The notes beneath the pieces are model-generated. The model did no database searches and was not told the origin of the DNA. It saw only the letters and a list, made by a program, of their open reading frames with translations. Positions 18,806 through 28,408 of a DNA stretch of 64,000 bases are shown one piece after another (within the stretch, counting starts at the first letter, position 1; each line of letters starts with the position of its first letter). The stretch is taken from positions 1,240,001 through 1,304,000 of the forward strand of contig NZ_CP060414.2 of assembly GCF_014297595.2 (NCBI RefSeq), written 5' to 3'. A program made the translations under genes and the position numbers. The stretch comes from Neisseria musculi. Its GTDB lineage: Bacteria; Pseudomonadota; Gammaproteobacteria; Burkholderiales; Neisseriaceae.

Positions 18806-19483
18806 TTAATCCGGCACACGCGCTTGGTAAGTGTAAACGATATTGCTGTTATAGCTTTTTACGGCAGGAGCAACATCAGCCTGCTCCGAATCTATCTGCC
18901 ACAACACTTTAACCATCAACGGCCCACTGTTTTTACAATTTGCATCCACATTGCCGTTTGAGTCGATTTCCATCTCGTCCACCCCGCGGCATATGGCATA
19001 TCGAACCTCTGCATTGGGCAGAGCCGATCCCAATGCACTTTCAAAACTACGGATTTGCTCATCAACCAACTCGCTTTTAGTCAATTGGGGCGGATTACCG
19101 GCATTTGCCCCGCCTGGGTTGTTGCCGCCTGCAACATTGCCCTTTATGGTTTGTATTCCGTTTTTCATATAGGCATCATAGCTTTTATTCACCCAACCGG
19201 TATCGCCGGATGCTGCCGACAAAGTCGGATTAATCTGCATTCCCTCCATCAAATTCTGCACGGCTTGGGCAACAATGGTTTGGCTTTCGGCTTCGCGCAC
19301 GCCGGATACGGTGCGCAACTGGGTGGCCAGCAAGGCCAGCACACCGACGGCCAATACAAACATCGCCACCAACACCTCAACCAGCGTCATGCCGCCTTGG
19401 CGTTGTTTCAGACGGCCCGATTCCTGCTGCGCCGAGGCGGCAACATCTGTTTTCAAATGGTTCGGATATAGGATGCGGTGCAT
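18806..19483 (-). CDS. pilI: Minor type IV pilin PilI (PilV family)
   Basis: The mature part begins Met-Thr-Leu-Val-Glu-Val-Leu-Val-Ala after a Gly-Gly, with Glu5 in place, followed by a helix and the PilV-specific Thr-Val-x-x-Val-Arg-Glu-Ala-Glu-x-Gln-Thr segment. Cleavage leaves a mature protein of about 194 residues. The leader is unusually long: 31 residues from the ATG at 19483, which has GGGGA five bases upstream, or 41 from 19513. Long leaders make the start choice uncertain. The protein is part of the five-gene minor pilin cluster. Confidence 0.85.
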   Translation of the reverse strand: MHRILYPNHLKTDVAASAQQESGRLKQRQGGMTLVEVLVAMFVLAVGVLALLATQLRTVSGVREAESQTIVAQAVQNLMEGMQINPTLSAASGDTGWVNKSYDAYMKNGIQTIKGNVAGGNNPGGANAGNPPQLTKSELVDEQIRSFESALGSALPNAEVRYAICRGVDEMEIDSNGNVDANCKNSGPLMVKVLWQIDSEQADVAPAVKSYNSNIVYTYQARVPD

Positions 19484-19598
19484 ATTTTCCCCACACTGTT
19501 TTTTCATTGACATTTACTTTATCTTGGGTATAAGTCGGGCTTTCAGACGGCCTAAAATGGTTTGGTTGCCATATGGCTGCCGTTTTCAATAGCAAAAT

Positions 19599-20267
19599 TT
19601 ATTCGTCTTTATATTTGCATAATTTGGCAATCGTGCCCGTTACGCTGCTGTCGCATTTTTGCACTCTGCCGCCGCTGTCTATCACCAAAATCGAAGCCCG
19701 TGCAGCTTTGGTTCTATCGTCTTTTGCTGCAGCATCGGTAATGGAAATTTTAACAAACCCGCTGCCGATGCTGAATGTGCTGCCGGCTCCCGCATTAGCG
19801 GCATGGCCGAATGTGCCGTTAGGATAAAACGCCCATATGAGATTGCTGCCCGGCTGCTTTGCACCGCTAAAACTATAAATATTGAACTGATAACGGGTTC
19901 GCTGTTCATCTTTGGCATTTAGAATAACGGTACGCAGATCAACATCGGTATTGCGTGTGTAACTGCCGTTTTTATCGGTATCGGCAAATGCCACCATGCC
20001 TTGGCCTTCATATGTGGCTTTGCAGTAATTGTCAGGATTGCCGTCCACTTTGATTTGGGCGGGGCAAACATAAACCGGCAGATTCAAACGGACGGCTTCG
20101 CTGCGTGCGAAGCGCAGAAGATTGGCCACCTGCTCCGCCTGGCTTGCGGCACGGCGGGAGGCTATCCATTGACTCATATTGGGGAAAGCTATTGCGGCCA
20201 TAATTGCCGCGATGGCAATCACGATTAACAGCTCGGTTAAGGTAAAACCTTGGTATTTTGAACGCAT
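19599..20267 (-). CDS. pilH: Minor type IV pilin PilH (FimT/GspH family)
   Basis: The 222-residue prepilin starts Met-Arg-Ser-Lys-Tyr-Gln-Gly followed by the cleavage site before Phe-Thr-Leu-Thr-Glu-Leu-Leu-Ile, with Glu5. A GspH/FimT-type domain follows (Ala-Arg-Ser-Glu-Ala-Val-Arg near residue 60). FimT-type pilins help initiate pili, and in some bacteria bind DNA for uptake. The frame opens at 20309, but the ATG at 20267 gives a 7-residue leader. It is first in the cluster, 280 bp after dnaB, with a DUS at 20322-20336 upstream. Confidence 0.88.
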   Translation of the reverse strand: MRSKYQGFTLTELLIVIAIAAIMAAIAFPNMSQWIASRRAASQAEQVANLLRFARSEAVRLNLPVYVCPAQIKVDGNPDNYCKATYEGQGMVAFADTDKNGSYTRNTDVDLRTVILNAKDEQRTRYQFNIYSFSGAKQPGSNLIWAFYPNGTFGHAANAGAGSTFSIGSGFVKISITDAAAKDDRTKAARASILVIDSGGRVQKCDSSVTGTIAKLCKYKDE

Positions 20268-20550
20268 GAGCAAACCTGGAGACGTTGTTTGGGTAATGTG
20301 TTTTATCAAATATTCAGTCTGTTTTCAGACGGCCTGAAATAAAACCGGTTCAATCATGCGCGGAAATACCGTAAAAAACACCCGCAGCCGAACCACGGGC
20401 ATTTCATCTGCAATTGCACAGGCATGCCCCCTGTTTATCCAGCCCTGCTCTTTGGCAGTTTTGTTTATTTTCGTTGTCCATTGTAAACGATAACGTAGCT
20501 GCATACCTAATAAAATATGAAATGCGCTTAGCTTGGCGCGGAAATCTGTA
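20268..20550. other. Intergenic region between dnaB and pilH
   Basis: It contains one DUS complement (20322-20336) and GC-poor sequence. It presumably holds the promoter of the minor pilin operon. No gene is supported. Confidence 0.45.
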
Positions 20551-21960
20551 TCAATCTTCCATCATTGCAGCATCCGGCACATAGGTAGAATTTTCAAACT
20601 TGGTAAACTGGCCGATAAAAGTGAGATATACCCTGCCGGTGGGGCCGTTGCGGTGTTTGCCGATGATACATTCCGCCAAGCCTTTAAGCTGGGTTTCTGC
20701 GTTGTAGTATTCATCGCGGTACATAAACATAATCAGGTCGGCATCTTGCTCTATGGCCCCCGATTCACGCAAATCGGACATCATCGGGCGTTTGTCGGTG
20801 CGCTGCTCCACCGAGCGGCTCAACTGGGACAATGCAATAACCGGCACCCGCAGCTCTTTGGCCAAAGCCTTGAGTGAGCGTGAAATTTCGCCCAGCTCTG
20901 ATGCGCGGTTGTCGCTGCGTCCCGATCCTGCCATCAATTGAAGATAATCGATCACTATCAAACCGAGTTTGCCGTTGAACTGGCGGGCAAGGCGGCGGGC
21001 GCGGGCGCGCAGCTCGAGCGCGGTCAGCCCCGGCGTTTCATCAATAAATATCGGCGAATCCGAAAGTTTGACCACCGCATTATTCAGACGGCTCCAGTGT
21101 TCATCTTCCAAACGACCGGTTTTGAGAACGTGCTGGTCGAGCCTGCCCACTGATCCGAGCATACGCATCACCAACTGTGCGCCGCCCATTTCCATAGAAA
21201 ACACGGCCACGGGCAGTTTGGATTCCACCGCCACATGTTCGGCAATATTGATGGAAAACGCGGTTTTACCCATAGACGGCCGGCCGGCCACGATAATCAA
21301 ATCACCCGGCTGTAAACCTGAGGTTTTTTTGTCTAAATCAATAAAGCCGGTGGCTATGCCGGTTACTTCATCGGGATTATCGCGCGAATAAAGCATATCG
21401 ATACGCTCGACCACCTCTTTCAAAAGCGCAGGCATTTCTAAAAAGCCCTGTTTGGATTTGGCCGTGCTCTCGGCGATTTGAAAAACTTTGTTTTCGGCTT
21501 CATCGAGAAGCTGCCCGGCATCGCGGCCTTGCGGGTTATAGGCGCTGCGGGCGATTTCAGTGCCCACTTCGGCAAGCTGGCGCATAACCGAACGCTCCCG
21601 CACAATTTCGGCATAGCGGCGGATATTGGCAGCCGAAGGTGTATTTTGCGCCAGCGTAATCAGATAGTTGAACCCGCCGGCCGCCTCCAGCTCCTCGTTG
21701 CGCTCCAAAGCCTCCTGCACGGTAATCACATCAGCAGGACGGCTTTCGTTAATCAGGTTGGCGATGCTGCGGAAAATCAGCCGATGTTCGTGGCGGTAGA
21801 AATCTTCAGAGGCAACCACATCAGCGATTCGATCCCAAGCGGCATTTTCAAGCAGCAGGCCGCCCAACACCGACTGCTCCGCCTCCATAGAATGCGGCGG
21901 CAGCGATAATGCGCTCACTTCACGGTCTTCAGACGGCATCATATCGATGTAATCGTTCAT
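20551..21960 (-). CDS. dnaB: Replicative DNA helicase DnaB
   Basis: The 469-residue hexameric helicase has the N-terminal primase-interacting domain (Pro-Pro-His-Ser-x-Glu-Ala-Glu-Gln-Ser-Val-Leu-Gly-Gly near residue 21), then the RecA-like motor with Walker A Gly-Arg-Pro-Ser-Met-Gly-Lys-Thr near residue 211, and the Ile-Val-Ile-Asp-Tyr-Leu-Gln-Leu-Met Walker B. The frame is open up to 22038, but the ATG at 21960 gives the family length. Its link to pilH-X is conserved in Neisseria. Confidence 0.97.
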   Translation of the reverse strand: MNDYIDMMPSEDREVSALSLPPHSMEAEQSVLGGLLLENAAWDRIADVVASEDFYRHEHRLIFRSIANLINESRPADVITVQEALERNEELEAAGGFNYLITLAQNTPSAANIRRYAEIVRERSVMRQLAEVGTEIARSAYNPQGRDAGQLLDEAENKVFQIAESTAKSKQGFLEMPALLKEVVERIDMLYSRDNPDEVTGIATGFIDLDKKTSGLQPGDLIIVAGRPSMGKTAFSINIAEHVAVESKLPVAVFSMEMGGAQLVMRMLGSVGRLDQHVLKTGRLEDEHWSRLNNAVVKLSDSPIFIDETPGLTALELRARARRLARQFNGKLGLIVIDYLQLMAGSGRSDNRASELGEISRSLKALAKELRVPVIALSQLSRSVEQRTDKRPMMSDLRESGAIEQDADLIMFMYRDEYYNAETQLKGLAECIIGKHRNGPTGRVYLTFIGQFTKFENSTYVPDAAMMED

Positions 21961-22195
21961 GGGATCTGCCTTAGTGTATATTGGGGAAAGCCGCTTATTA
22001 TAACCGAAGCCCAAACACAGCGGCCTGTAAGCATTCAAAACAAAAAAGAGAAAACGGCGGCATTGAAGCGCCCCGGAAAATTAGACACCATCTCCAACTT
22101 ATGAGGCACAATTCAAGCGGCAGGGTTTCTTCGCTATAACGGCCAAGCAATGCTATACTCACGCCCGTTTAAACCGATTTAAAAAAGGAAGCATT

Positions 22196-22729
22196 ATGGC
22201 TGATTTCAACAAAATCCTCCCTCCCGGCAACGTGGATGGCGGCATGGTCAATGTTGTGAACGAAATTCCCGCAGGCAACAACCACAAAATCGAATGGAAC
22301 CGAAAATTAGGGGCGTTCCAATTAGACCGCGTAGAGCCTGCCATATTCGCCAAACCCACCAACTACGGCTTTATCCCGCAAACCCTTGATGAAGACGGTG
22401 ATGAACTGGATGTTTTGCTGATTACCGAGCAACCTTTGGCTACCGGCGTGTTTCTAGAAGCAAAAATCATCGGCGTAATGAAATTTGTTGATGACGGCGA
22501 AGTTGACGACAAAATCGTGTGCGTGCCCGCCGATGACCGCAACAACGGCAATGCTTACAACAGCTTGGCTGATTTGCCGCAACAGCTGATCAAGCAAATC
22601 GAGTTTCACTTCAACCATTATAAAGCCCTGAAAAAACCCGGCTCAACCAAAGTGGGGCACTGGGGCGATATAGAAGAGGCTAAAGCGGTGATCAAAGAAT
22701 CTATTGAGCGTTGGAACAAACAAGCTTAA
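22196..22729 (+). CDS. ppa: Inorganic pyrophosphatase
   Basis: The 177-residue family I enzyme hydrolyses pyrophosphate. The signature Asp-Glu-Asp-Gly-Asp-Glu-Leu-Asp-Val-Leu (residues about 62-71) supplies the metal-binding aspartates, and the Asp-Asp-Lys-Ile segment is near residue 102. It is cytoplasmic. AAAAGGAAG precedes the ATG, and a TATACT hexamer at 22154-22159 is a possible -10 box. Confidence 0.96.
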   Translation: MADFNKILPPGNVDGGMVNVVNEIPAGNNHKIEWNRKLGAFQLDRVEPAIFAKPTNYGFIPQTLDEDGDELDVLLITEQPLATGVFLEAKIIGVMKFVDDGEVDDKIVCVPADDRNNGNAYNSLADLPQQLIKQIEFHFNHYKALKKPGSTKVGHWGDIEEAKAVIKESIERWNKQA

Positions 22730-22911
22730 CCCCCTCATAACCCATCAATAGATCAGCGCATTTCAATGCAAAACCGAAAACTTCGGGCAGCCAACAGCAG
22801 GAAGCCGGTTCGGCTGCCGCTGTCGGCGGGGTTTACCAAACCGTTCTCCCAGGATCAAAACCCGCAGCACTGCAACGGAATAAACGCCCCCCCTGCCCCA
22901 ACAAGCGCCGC

Positions 22912-22950
22912 AAAAAAACTACAAGATACCCAATGATTCGGGTATCTTGT
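22912..22950. terminator. Intrinsic terminator between convergent ppa and rpe
   Basis: ACAAGATACCC (22921-22931) pairs with GGGTATCTTGT (22940-22950). On the minus strand the stem is followed by a run of T residues (22912-22919), so it should end rpe transcripts efficiently; it can also fold on the ppa transcript. Confidence 0.85.
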
Positions 22951-23009
22951 TTCAAACAGATAAACTGCCGATATAACAGTTAGAGGCCGTCTGAAAAATA
23001 TATCCCCCT

Positions 23010-23693
23010 TCAAAAGAGTGTGCCGGCCAATTCCTGCCGCATTTTATCAATAACGGCCTGATAGTCGGCCTGACCAAAAATTGCAGAGCCGGCCACAAAC
23101 GTATCTGCACCTGCAGCGGCAACAGCAGCAATATTGTCCGTTTTGATACCGCCGTCCACCTCAAGCGCAACTTTCCTGCCGCTCTCGCCTTTATATATAT
23201 CGAGACAATCACGCACCTGACGGATTTTCACCAATGTTTGCGGAATAAAACTCTGCCCGCCAAAACCGGGATTAACCGACATCAGCAGCACCATATCAAG
23301 CCTGTCCAACACATTTTCCAACACATAAACCGGTGTAGCCGGGTTTAGCACCAAACCTGCCTGACAGCCCAAATCTTTAATCAAACTCAGGCTGCGGTCG
23401 ATATGGCGGCTCGCTTCGGGGTGAAACGTGATGATGTCTGCCCCGGCTTCGGCAAACGACCGGATCAGATCATCCACCGGCTCCACCATCAGATGTACAT
23501 CTACCGGCACGGTAGTATAAGGTTTAAGTGCCGCACACACCATCGGCCCGAAGGTAAGGTTGGGCACATAATGGTTATCCATCACATCGAAATGGATAAG
23601 GTCGGCGCCCGCTTCGGTAACGCGTTTCACTTCCTCCCCCAAACGGGCGAAATCCGCAGATAAAATACTCGGAGCAATACGGAACTGTTGCAC
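23010..23693 (-). CDS. rpe: Ribulose-phosphate 3-epimerase
   Basis: The 227-residue TIM barrel interconverts ribulose and xylulose 5-phosphate in the pentose phosphate pathway. It shows Pro-Ser-Ile-Leu-Ser-Ala-Asp-Phe near the N terminus, His-Phe-Asp-Val-Met-Asp, Asp-Val-His-Leu-Met-Val-Glu, and Asn-Pro-Gly-Phe-Gly-Gly-Gln. The frame is open to 23750, but a GTG at 23693 with AAAGGAAAA eight bases upstream gives the family length, so I take GTG as the start. Confidence 0.94.
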   Translation of the reverse strand: MQQFRIAPSILSADFARLGEEVKRVTEAGADLIHFDVMDNHYVPNLTFGPMVCAALKPYTTVPVDVHLMVEPVDDLIRSFAEAGADIITFHPEASRHIDRSLSLIKDLGCQAGLVLNPATPVYVLENVLDRLDMVLLMSVNPGFGGQSFIPQTLVKIRQVRDCLDIYKGESGRKVALEVDGGIKTDNIAAVAAAGADTFVAGSAIFGQADYQAVIDKMRQELAGTLF

Positions 23694-23907
23694 GATTGGT
23701 TTTCCTTTAAGTTTTTTCGTTTCAGACGGCCTCTGATTGAAAAAGTTCAAATCACGCCGATTACAATATTATTGATTTTAATATACTGTTTTAAAAATAA
23801 ATTTTCAATAAAATTTTATTGTCATTAACAAATATTATCTGAAATAATACCGCGCTTCACAAACATATCCGCTAGTATTTTACAAATATTGAATTTGGGA
23901 AAACAAT

Positions 23908-24339
23908 ATGCTTACCACAATAAAGTTTAACCCGTTGTTACAGGCCGCCCTAGGCGGCTGCCTGCTGGTTTTCGGAACAAGCCATGCCTATGCATCGCCA
24001 ATGCTCCGCTTGGACAACTTCCATCCCAATTGCGATGTACGCCCGCTGAATTTGAGCCATGCACAAATCAATGAGTTGCGCAGCATCCGTAAAGAATACA
24101 AGAAAGCCATTGAAAAAGCCTCCCGCAAAGAAGAGCGCGTCAGTAAAAACCGCCGCCGCGATATTATCAAAATCCTTTCCAGCGATAAATTCAATGCCGA
24201 TGATTCACGCGATTACATAGAAAGCCGCTATCTCGCCAGTATGGATTTTGCAGTTGACGAATTGGCCATCCAACACCGTTTCTACAAGCTGCTCACGCCA
24301 TTGCAACGGCAACATTGGCTGAACACCTGCCTGAGATGA
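23908..24339 (+). CDS. Spy/CpxP-like periplasmic protein
   Basis: The 143-residue protein has a signal peptide (hydrophobic residues about 10-25, cleavage near Ala-Tyr-Ala-Ser) and a mostly helical mature domain with an LTPLQRQ segment near the C terminus that resembles the LTxxQ motif of Spy/CpxP chaperones, and a first copy-like Leu-Ser-His-Ala-Gln near residue 50. Those proteins are ATP-independent periplasmic chaperones or stress sensors. The match is weak but the architecture fits. It is preceded by 150 bp of very AT-rich DNA, and followed by a DUS at 24376-24390. Confidence 0.65.
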   Translation: MLTTIKFNPLLQAALGGCLLVFGTSHAYASPMLRLDNFHPNCDVRPLNLSHAQINELRSIRKEYKKAIEKASRKEERVSKNRRRDIIKILSSDKFNADDSRDYIESRYLASMDFAVDELAIQHRFYKLLTPLQRQHWLNTCLR

Positions 24340-24390
24340 ATTTACCAACAAACCAAACACGCCCGCAAATCATTAAAGGCCGTCTGAAAA

Positions 24391-24566
24391 TCTAAACTAG
24401 AGTCAACATTAAAACAAAACAAGTATATATCCTTCTATATACAAGGCACCAAGCCGCAAAGAATAGAAGCAATGCGTCAGGAAGCTCAATCTCGCCATGA
24501 TTTTAAAATGGGCTATATCTAAATTTAGCATTAAAACAGGCTTAATTCGCATCATGCTTAAAGATC
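24391..24566. other. AT-rich stretch before the IS copy
   Basis: This interval differs in base composition from the flanking core genes and has no open frame of note. It may be a remnant of an earlier insertion. The core-to-accessory boundary probably lies here. Confidence 0.35.
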
Positions 24567-25286
24567 GGGGCTGTACTAGATAACTAGGGAAATTTAACTT
24601 CAGGTTAGAATAATCCCTATGAGAAAAAGTCGTTTAAGTCAGTACAAGCAAAACAAACTGATTGAACTATTTGTTGCAGGTGTTACCGCCCGCACAGCGG
24701 CGCAATTAGTTAGCGTCAATAAAAATACCGCTGCCTATTACTTCCACCGTTTGCGCTTACTTATCTATCACAACAGCCCGCATCTGGAAATGCTTGATGG
24801 TGAAGTAGAAGTTGATGAAAGCTATTTTGGCGGACAACGCAAAGGCAAACGTGGTCGCGGTGCGGCTGGCAAAGTGGCTGTATTCGGGCTTTTGAAGCGT
24901 AATGGTAAGGTTTACACCGTTGCCGTACCCAATACACAAACTGCGACTTTATTGCCAATTATCCGCGAGCAAGTGAAGCCTGATAGCATTGTTTATACCG
25001 ATTGTTACAAAAGTTATGACGTTCTTGATGTGAGCGAATTTTCACATTTTCGGATCAATCACAGCACACATTTTGCTGAGCGACAAAATCACATTAACGG
25101 AATTGAGAACTTTTGGAACCAAGCAAAACGCCATTTACGCAAGTTTAACGGCATTCCCAAAGAGCATTTTGAACTGTATTTGAAAGAGTGTGAATGGCGT
25201 TTTAACAACAGTGAGATAAAATTTCAAATTTCTATTTTAAAACAATTAGTAAAGCAGGATTTGTTCTAGTTATCTAGGACAGCCCC
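24567..25286 (+). mobile_element. IS1595-family (IS1016 group) insertion sequence, copy 1
   Basis: A 720-bp element has terminal inverted repeats GGGGCTGT(A/C)CTAGATAACTAG at 24567 and ending at 25286. It holds a single transposase gene. The immediate 8-bp flanks (TAAAGATC and AAAATTAT) are not a target duplication. A second, inverted copy of the same length is at 51798-52517. Confidence 0.93.
24619..25269 (+). CDS. IS1595-family transposase (ISXO2-like)
   Basis: The intact 216-residue transposase has an N-terminal zinc-free helix-turn-helix region (Ala-Gly-Val-Thr-Ala-Arg-Thr-Ala-Ala-Gln near residue 16) and the ISXO2-like DDE domain: Val-Asp-Glu-Ser-Tyr-Phe-Gly-Gly near residue 64, Tyr-Thr-Asp near 123, and His-Ile-Asn-Gly-Ile-Glu-Asn-Phe-Trp-Asn near 152. 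It differs from the other copy by one residue that I can see (Arg versus Gly after Tyr-Phe-His). Confidence 0.93.
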   Translation: MRKSRLSQYKQNKLIELFVAGVTARTAAQLVSVNKNTAAYYFHRLRLLIYHNSPHLEMLDGEVEVDESYFGGQRKGKRGRGAAGKVAVFGLLKRNGKVYTVAVPNTQTATLLPIIREQVKPDSIVYTDCYKSYDVLDVSEFSHFRINHSTHFAERQNHINGIENFWNQAKRHLRKFNGIPKEHFELYLKECEWRFNNSEIKFQISILKQLVKQDLF

Positions 25287-25892
25287 AAAATTATTTTATT
25301 GTGGCGGATTAAAGTTGAAGCGGATAGCGTATTACCCATTTTGCCGTGTTGAGCCCTGCTGTACTGCATCGGTTGAAATGCAATCCGCTCCGTTATTGCT
25401 GGCATACCAAACAATCCACGGCTGAAGCTTTTGCCCAATCCAAAAAACATCACAAGAAGTTTATTTGCCGTTATTCCCGCCTGTGCAGGAATCTAAACGC
25501 TTGGCATTCCACAGCCGTTGGCTTAATCCATACTTCAATATTTTCATCTGTATTCCCGTTTGGGCATAACGGTATTTCTGCCTTTCAGACAGCATGAAGA
25601 TATTTTTCAAAGACTTCCGGCTGGCTTGTTGGAAATATGCGGCCGGCCGAATTCTGAACAGAGAGGGGAGGGGCTGTCGACAACTGCCCCGCGTTTCATT
25701 TCATTCATGCCGCCGGCCACGCGCTTTCAGACGGCCGTGGTTGATGCACTCCGTTCGGTAAACCGAAGTAAAAAAGCTGCCGTTTTAAACGGGGATGGCG
25801 TAATTTTATGTTAATCAGACGGTAGCCGGTGATTTTAAGTGCTTATAATACGGCACGTTTTGATGCATTTCCCGATATGGCGAATCCGCTTG
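25287..25892. other. Gene-poor stretch with a degenerate dRS3-like site
   Basis: ATTCCC, eight bases, then AGGAAT (25473-25492) matches the Neisseria dRS3 repeat (ATTCCC-N8-GGGAAT) with one mismatch. A DUS complement is near 25725. No gene is supported; frames are broken. Confidence 0.45.
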
Positions 25893-26210
25893 AAAACAAT
25901 CACCGTGCCGGCAGGCGATCTCAAAGCCTCCAAAGGCATGGCAGAGCTGGCAGCCATGTTCAAGCAGAAAAACATCACCTTCGCGCAAACCGAATTCGCC
26001 GCCAACGTCCCGCAAGCCGAACAGAACGCTGCCGTTGATGCCCTGCTGAAACAAGGCAATCCGCACAACTTCATCATCTTTACCAAAGGCACCACCCTTC
26101 CGGCCGGCGCGGATGCCAACAGCAAAGCTGGCGAGCATATGTATTCGTTCGACTACTCCTACCTGCTCGAATCCGCACGCGACTGGCTGTTTCAGCAGGT
26201 GAAAAAATAA
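25893..26210 (+). pseudogene. C-terminal fragment of a possible alpha/beta hydrolase
   Basis: The frame ending at the TAA 26208-26210 codes about 105 residues that look like the end of an esterase: a Met-Phe-Lys-Gln-Lys-Asn-Ile segment, and Glu-His-Met-Tyr-Ser-Phe-Asp-Tyr near the C terminus, where a His-containing motif would supply the catalytic His, followed by Arg-Asp-Trp-Leu-Phe-Gln-Gln. There is no N-terminal part, nucleophile or start site nearby, so I read it as a truncated gene at the edge of the accessory region. The family call is tentative. Confidence 0.4.
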
Positions 26211-26625
26211 CAGCGGAAACGTTGGTATAGATAAAGCAAGACAGTGTATCGAAGCATCAACGCTGCTTGTATCCAATTGGCAACAAACCAAACCGTGCCC
26301 TGCTTTTGCAGGGTATTTTTGTATTCGGCATTGTTTATCGCGCCGGATCGGCAGGCTGTGTGCCCAATGGTTGCTTTGATGTGGTGTTTGACTGGTTCTG
26401 CAGCCCCTTGCTTTTTGATACAGGAGATGCAATGAGTGGGTTTTGCAGACATCTTGGTTCGGGTGACTTCGGCGCTACTGTTCTTAAACGGAGCAAAACC
26501 GATAAACCAGATGCAGAACCGACAGTATAAAGCGGCGCGAACTTTGGCACCTTTTCGGGGCATCTTTGACACCAAGCCAACCGCAACTATCAGTCAGAAC
26601 TTTGGCACCATACCAGCGAGGCACG
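26211..26625. other. Unassigned stretch with a short repeated GAACTTTGGCACC motif
   Basis: GAACTTTGGCACC occurs near 26541 and again near 26598, the kind of repeated motif seen at IS21-family ends. A CCCTGCTTTTGCAGGG hairpin followed by T residues is near 26297-26320. Open frames exist on both strands but carry nothing I recognise. Confidence 0.4.
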
Positions 26626-27460
26626 TTAATCAAACTTAAAAATCATATTATCCTCATACCCCACCTTTTTGGCTATCTCGGTTATCAATTTAACTGAAGT
26701 TACCCCATCAAACACCGTCCATTCGATGGGCCGGTATTGCTCTAAAAAATCCAGATAATCCATAAGCTCGCTGCGTGTGCTGCTGAAGAACACGAAAGGC
26801 GGGCGTACCAAGCGCATAAGCTGAAGAAACCGAACCATGCCGAAGTAGTGCTTGTTGGCATACATGCCCTGCATGGTCGATACATACGGCGGGTCGAGTA
26901 CCAGCAGAGTTCGCGGCTTGTCGATATACTGCGGCACCAGGGTTTGAAACGGTTGGGAAACAATCTCTAGTCCCCTTAAGTAATCTTGCGCATCGGGATA
27001 ATCGCTGCGGCGGATGCCGTTATACATATGCTTGTCGAAAAACTCGGCCATGGTGCCGGCCTGATTGCTGCTGAGCAGCAGCCACGAACGCAGGCAGTTT
27101 AGGTCTTTGTAGCCGTTGAAATTCCGAATAGCGGCGACAACCCGGGACTGGGTCGGTTTGTCCAAATGTTTATCGCGGGGATAATCGGCCAATACGGCGG
27201 CGAGTGTCTGCCGCAGGCGGTTGGTGTCGGGGATATGGCGCAAACGTTCGGTGTAGCCGTCAAAGTCGTTATAGACAACGCGGGCGGCGGGTTTGGTGTG
27301 TTTGGCAACATGCGCCGGCAGGACGCTGCCGCCGAATGCGTCCACGATAGTCCAGCCCGCACCGTCGGCGGGGGATAGGGTTCAAGGCCGTCTGAAAGGC
27401 TTTGACAAAGTTGCGTTTCTGCCCGACAAAGGGCAAGAGGGCTTTGGTGTAATGGGTCAT
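26626..27460 (-). pseudogene. Prophage-type DNA adenine methylase (D12 class), frameshifted
   Basis: The C-terminal 240 codons hold the catalytic motif Asp-Pro-Pro-Tyr (in Leu-Asp-Pro-Pro-Tyr-Val-Ser) of N6-adenine methyltransferases. The N terminus (Leu-Pro-Phe-Val-Gly-Gln-Lys-Arg, the AdoMet-binding motif) is in another frame and joins at a run of five G at 27370-27374; four G would restore one frame of about 277 codons. A DUS lies inside the coding region near 27388. It follows the cytosine methylase gene by 40 bp and the Com gene further up, as in Mu-like prophages. Inactive as read, unless the run length is a sequencing error. Confidence 0.8.
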
Positions 27461-27499
27461 AGACAGCAGGCGCTCGCGGCGCTCTGCCTTATCGGTCAA

Positions 27500-28336
27500 T
27501 CAGAATGTGGTGATGAGTTTTTCAGCGATCCAACATGCGATTTGCGGCACAACGGCGTTTCCGGCAGCCCGAGCTTCTGCAAAGTCGGCCGCATCCAGTC
27601 CTTTGCAAAGCCCATTATCTGCAACCGTTCGCCCCCGCTCAACCATCGCACCCCGTCCGTCGGCAACAGTGCAGATGTTGCTACCCGAGATGTCGATATT
27701 CGTCCCGCCGGGGAAGCCTGCAAGTAAAGTTGGGTGTGCGTCCGCCCAGGGGCTATCTGCTGCCGCCTTGCCGGCCGGTCGGTCAGCTGGTCCGGCGTCA
27801 GCCATAAACTCAATGGGGGGCATTTCTCCCAATCCGGCACCAGGAATACGCGGCGGCGTTTCGTGGGGACTCCGAAATAGCGAGCATCGAGCACGCGCCG
27901 GTATCCCAAATACCCGCATTGGGCAAGGGACTGGACAACTGTTTGAAAGTCTTGGCCACTGTTGCTATTGAGCAGCCCCGTGACGTTTTCAAGCACCAGC
28001 CGGCGGGGCTTGAGGGCGGAAACGATGCGCATTGCGTCGAAAAACAGGCCCGTGCGCTCTCCGGCAAGGCCCGCGCCTTTTTCCTGCGGTGGATACGTCT
28101 TGGCAGGGAAATCCGCCGATGATGACGTCAGTGCGCCACAACTCGGGCAGGCAGGTACGGACATCGGTGAATTGTTTGGCGTGCGGGAATCGGTCGGCGA
28201 GCACGGCGCGTGGCACGTCGGCAATCTCGACCTGCCAGTCGGTTGTGAATCCTGCCTGCTCGAATCTGAGATCGAAGCCGCCGATGCCGGCAAACAGGCT
28301 GCCGACGGTGGGTTTTGACGGTGCTTTTGCATCCAT
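27500..28336 (-). pseudogene. Prophage DNA cytosine-5 methyltransferase, two frameshifts
   Basis: The 5' part shows motif I (Ser-Leu-Phe-Ala-Gly-Ile-Gly-Gly-Phe) and the catalytic Gly-Gly-Phe-Pro-Cys-Gln motif IV. After a run of five T at 28078-28082 the frame changes; motif VI (Leu-Glu-Asn-Val) and the target-recognition part follow in the second frame. A missing base near 27586-27595 moves the end (Ala-Gly-Asn-Ala-Val-Val-Pro-Gln, motif X) into a third frame. Correcting both gives one enzyme of about 278 residues. Its target sequence is unknown. It overlaps nothing and is followed at once by the adenine methylase. Confidence 0.82.
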
Positions 28337-28408
28337 ATTTTCCTTTCGTACGGCATTCGGCGATGCTCTAGTCTGAAAATACGGCGCTCTGAGCACTCTG
28401 TGAAATAA

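Noticed and set aside
24559..25294. Target-site duplications around the 24.6-kb IS copy
   Set aside because: The flanking octamers TAAAGATC and AAAATTAT do not match.
26192..26575. A 127-codon minus-strand frame in the accessory zone as a gene
   Set aside because: It has no recognisable domain or ribosome site, and covers repeated IS-end-like motifs.
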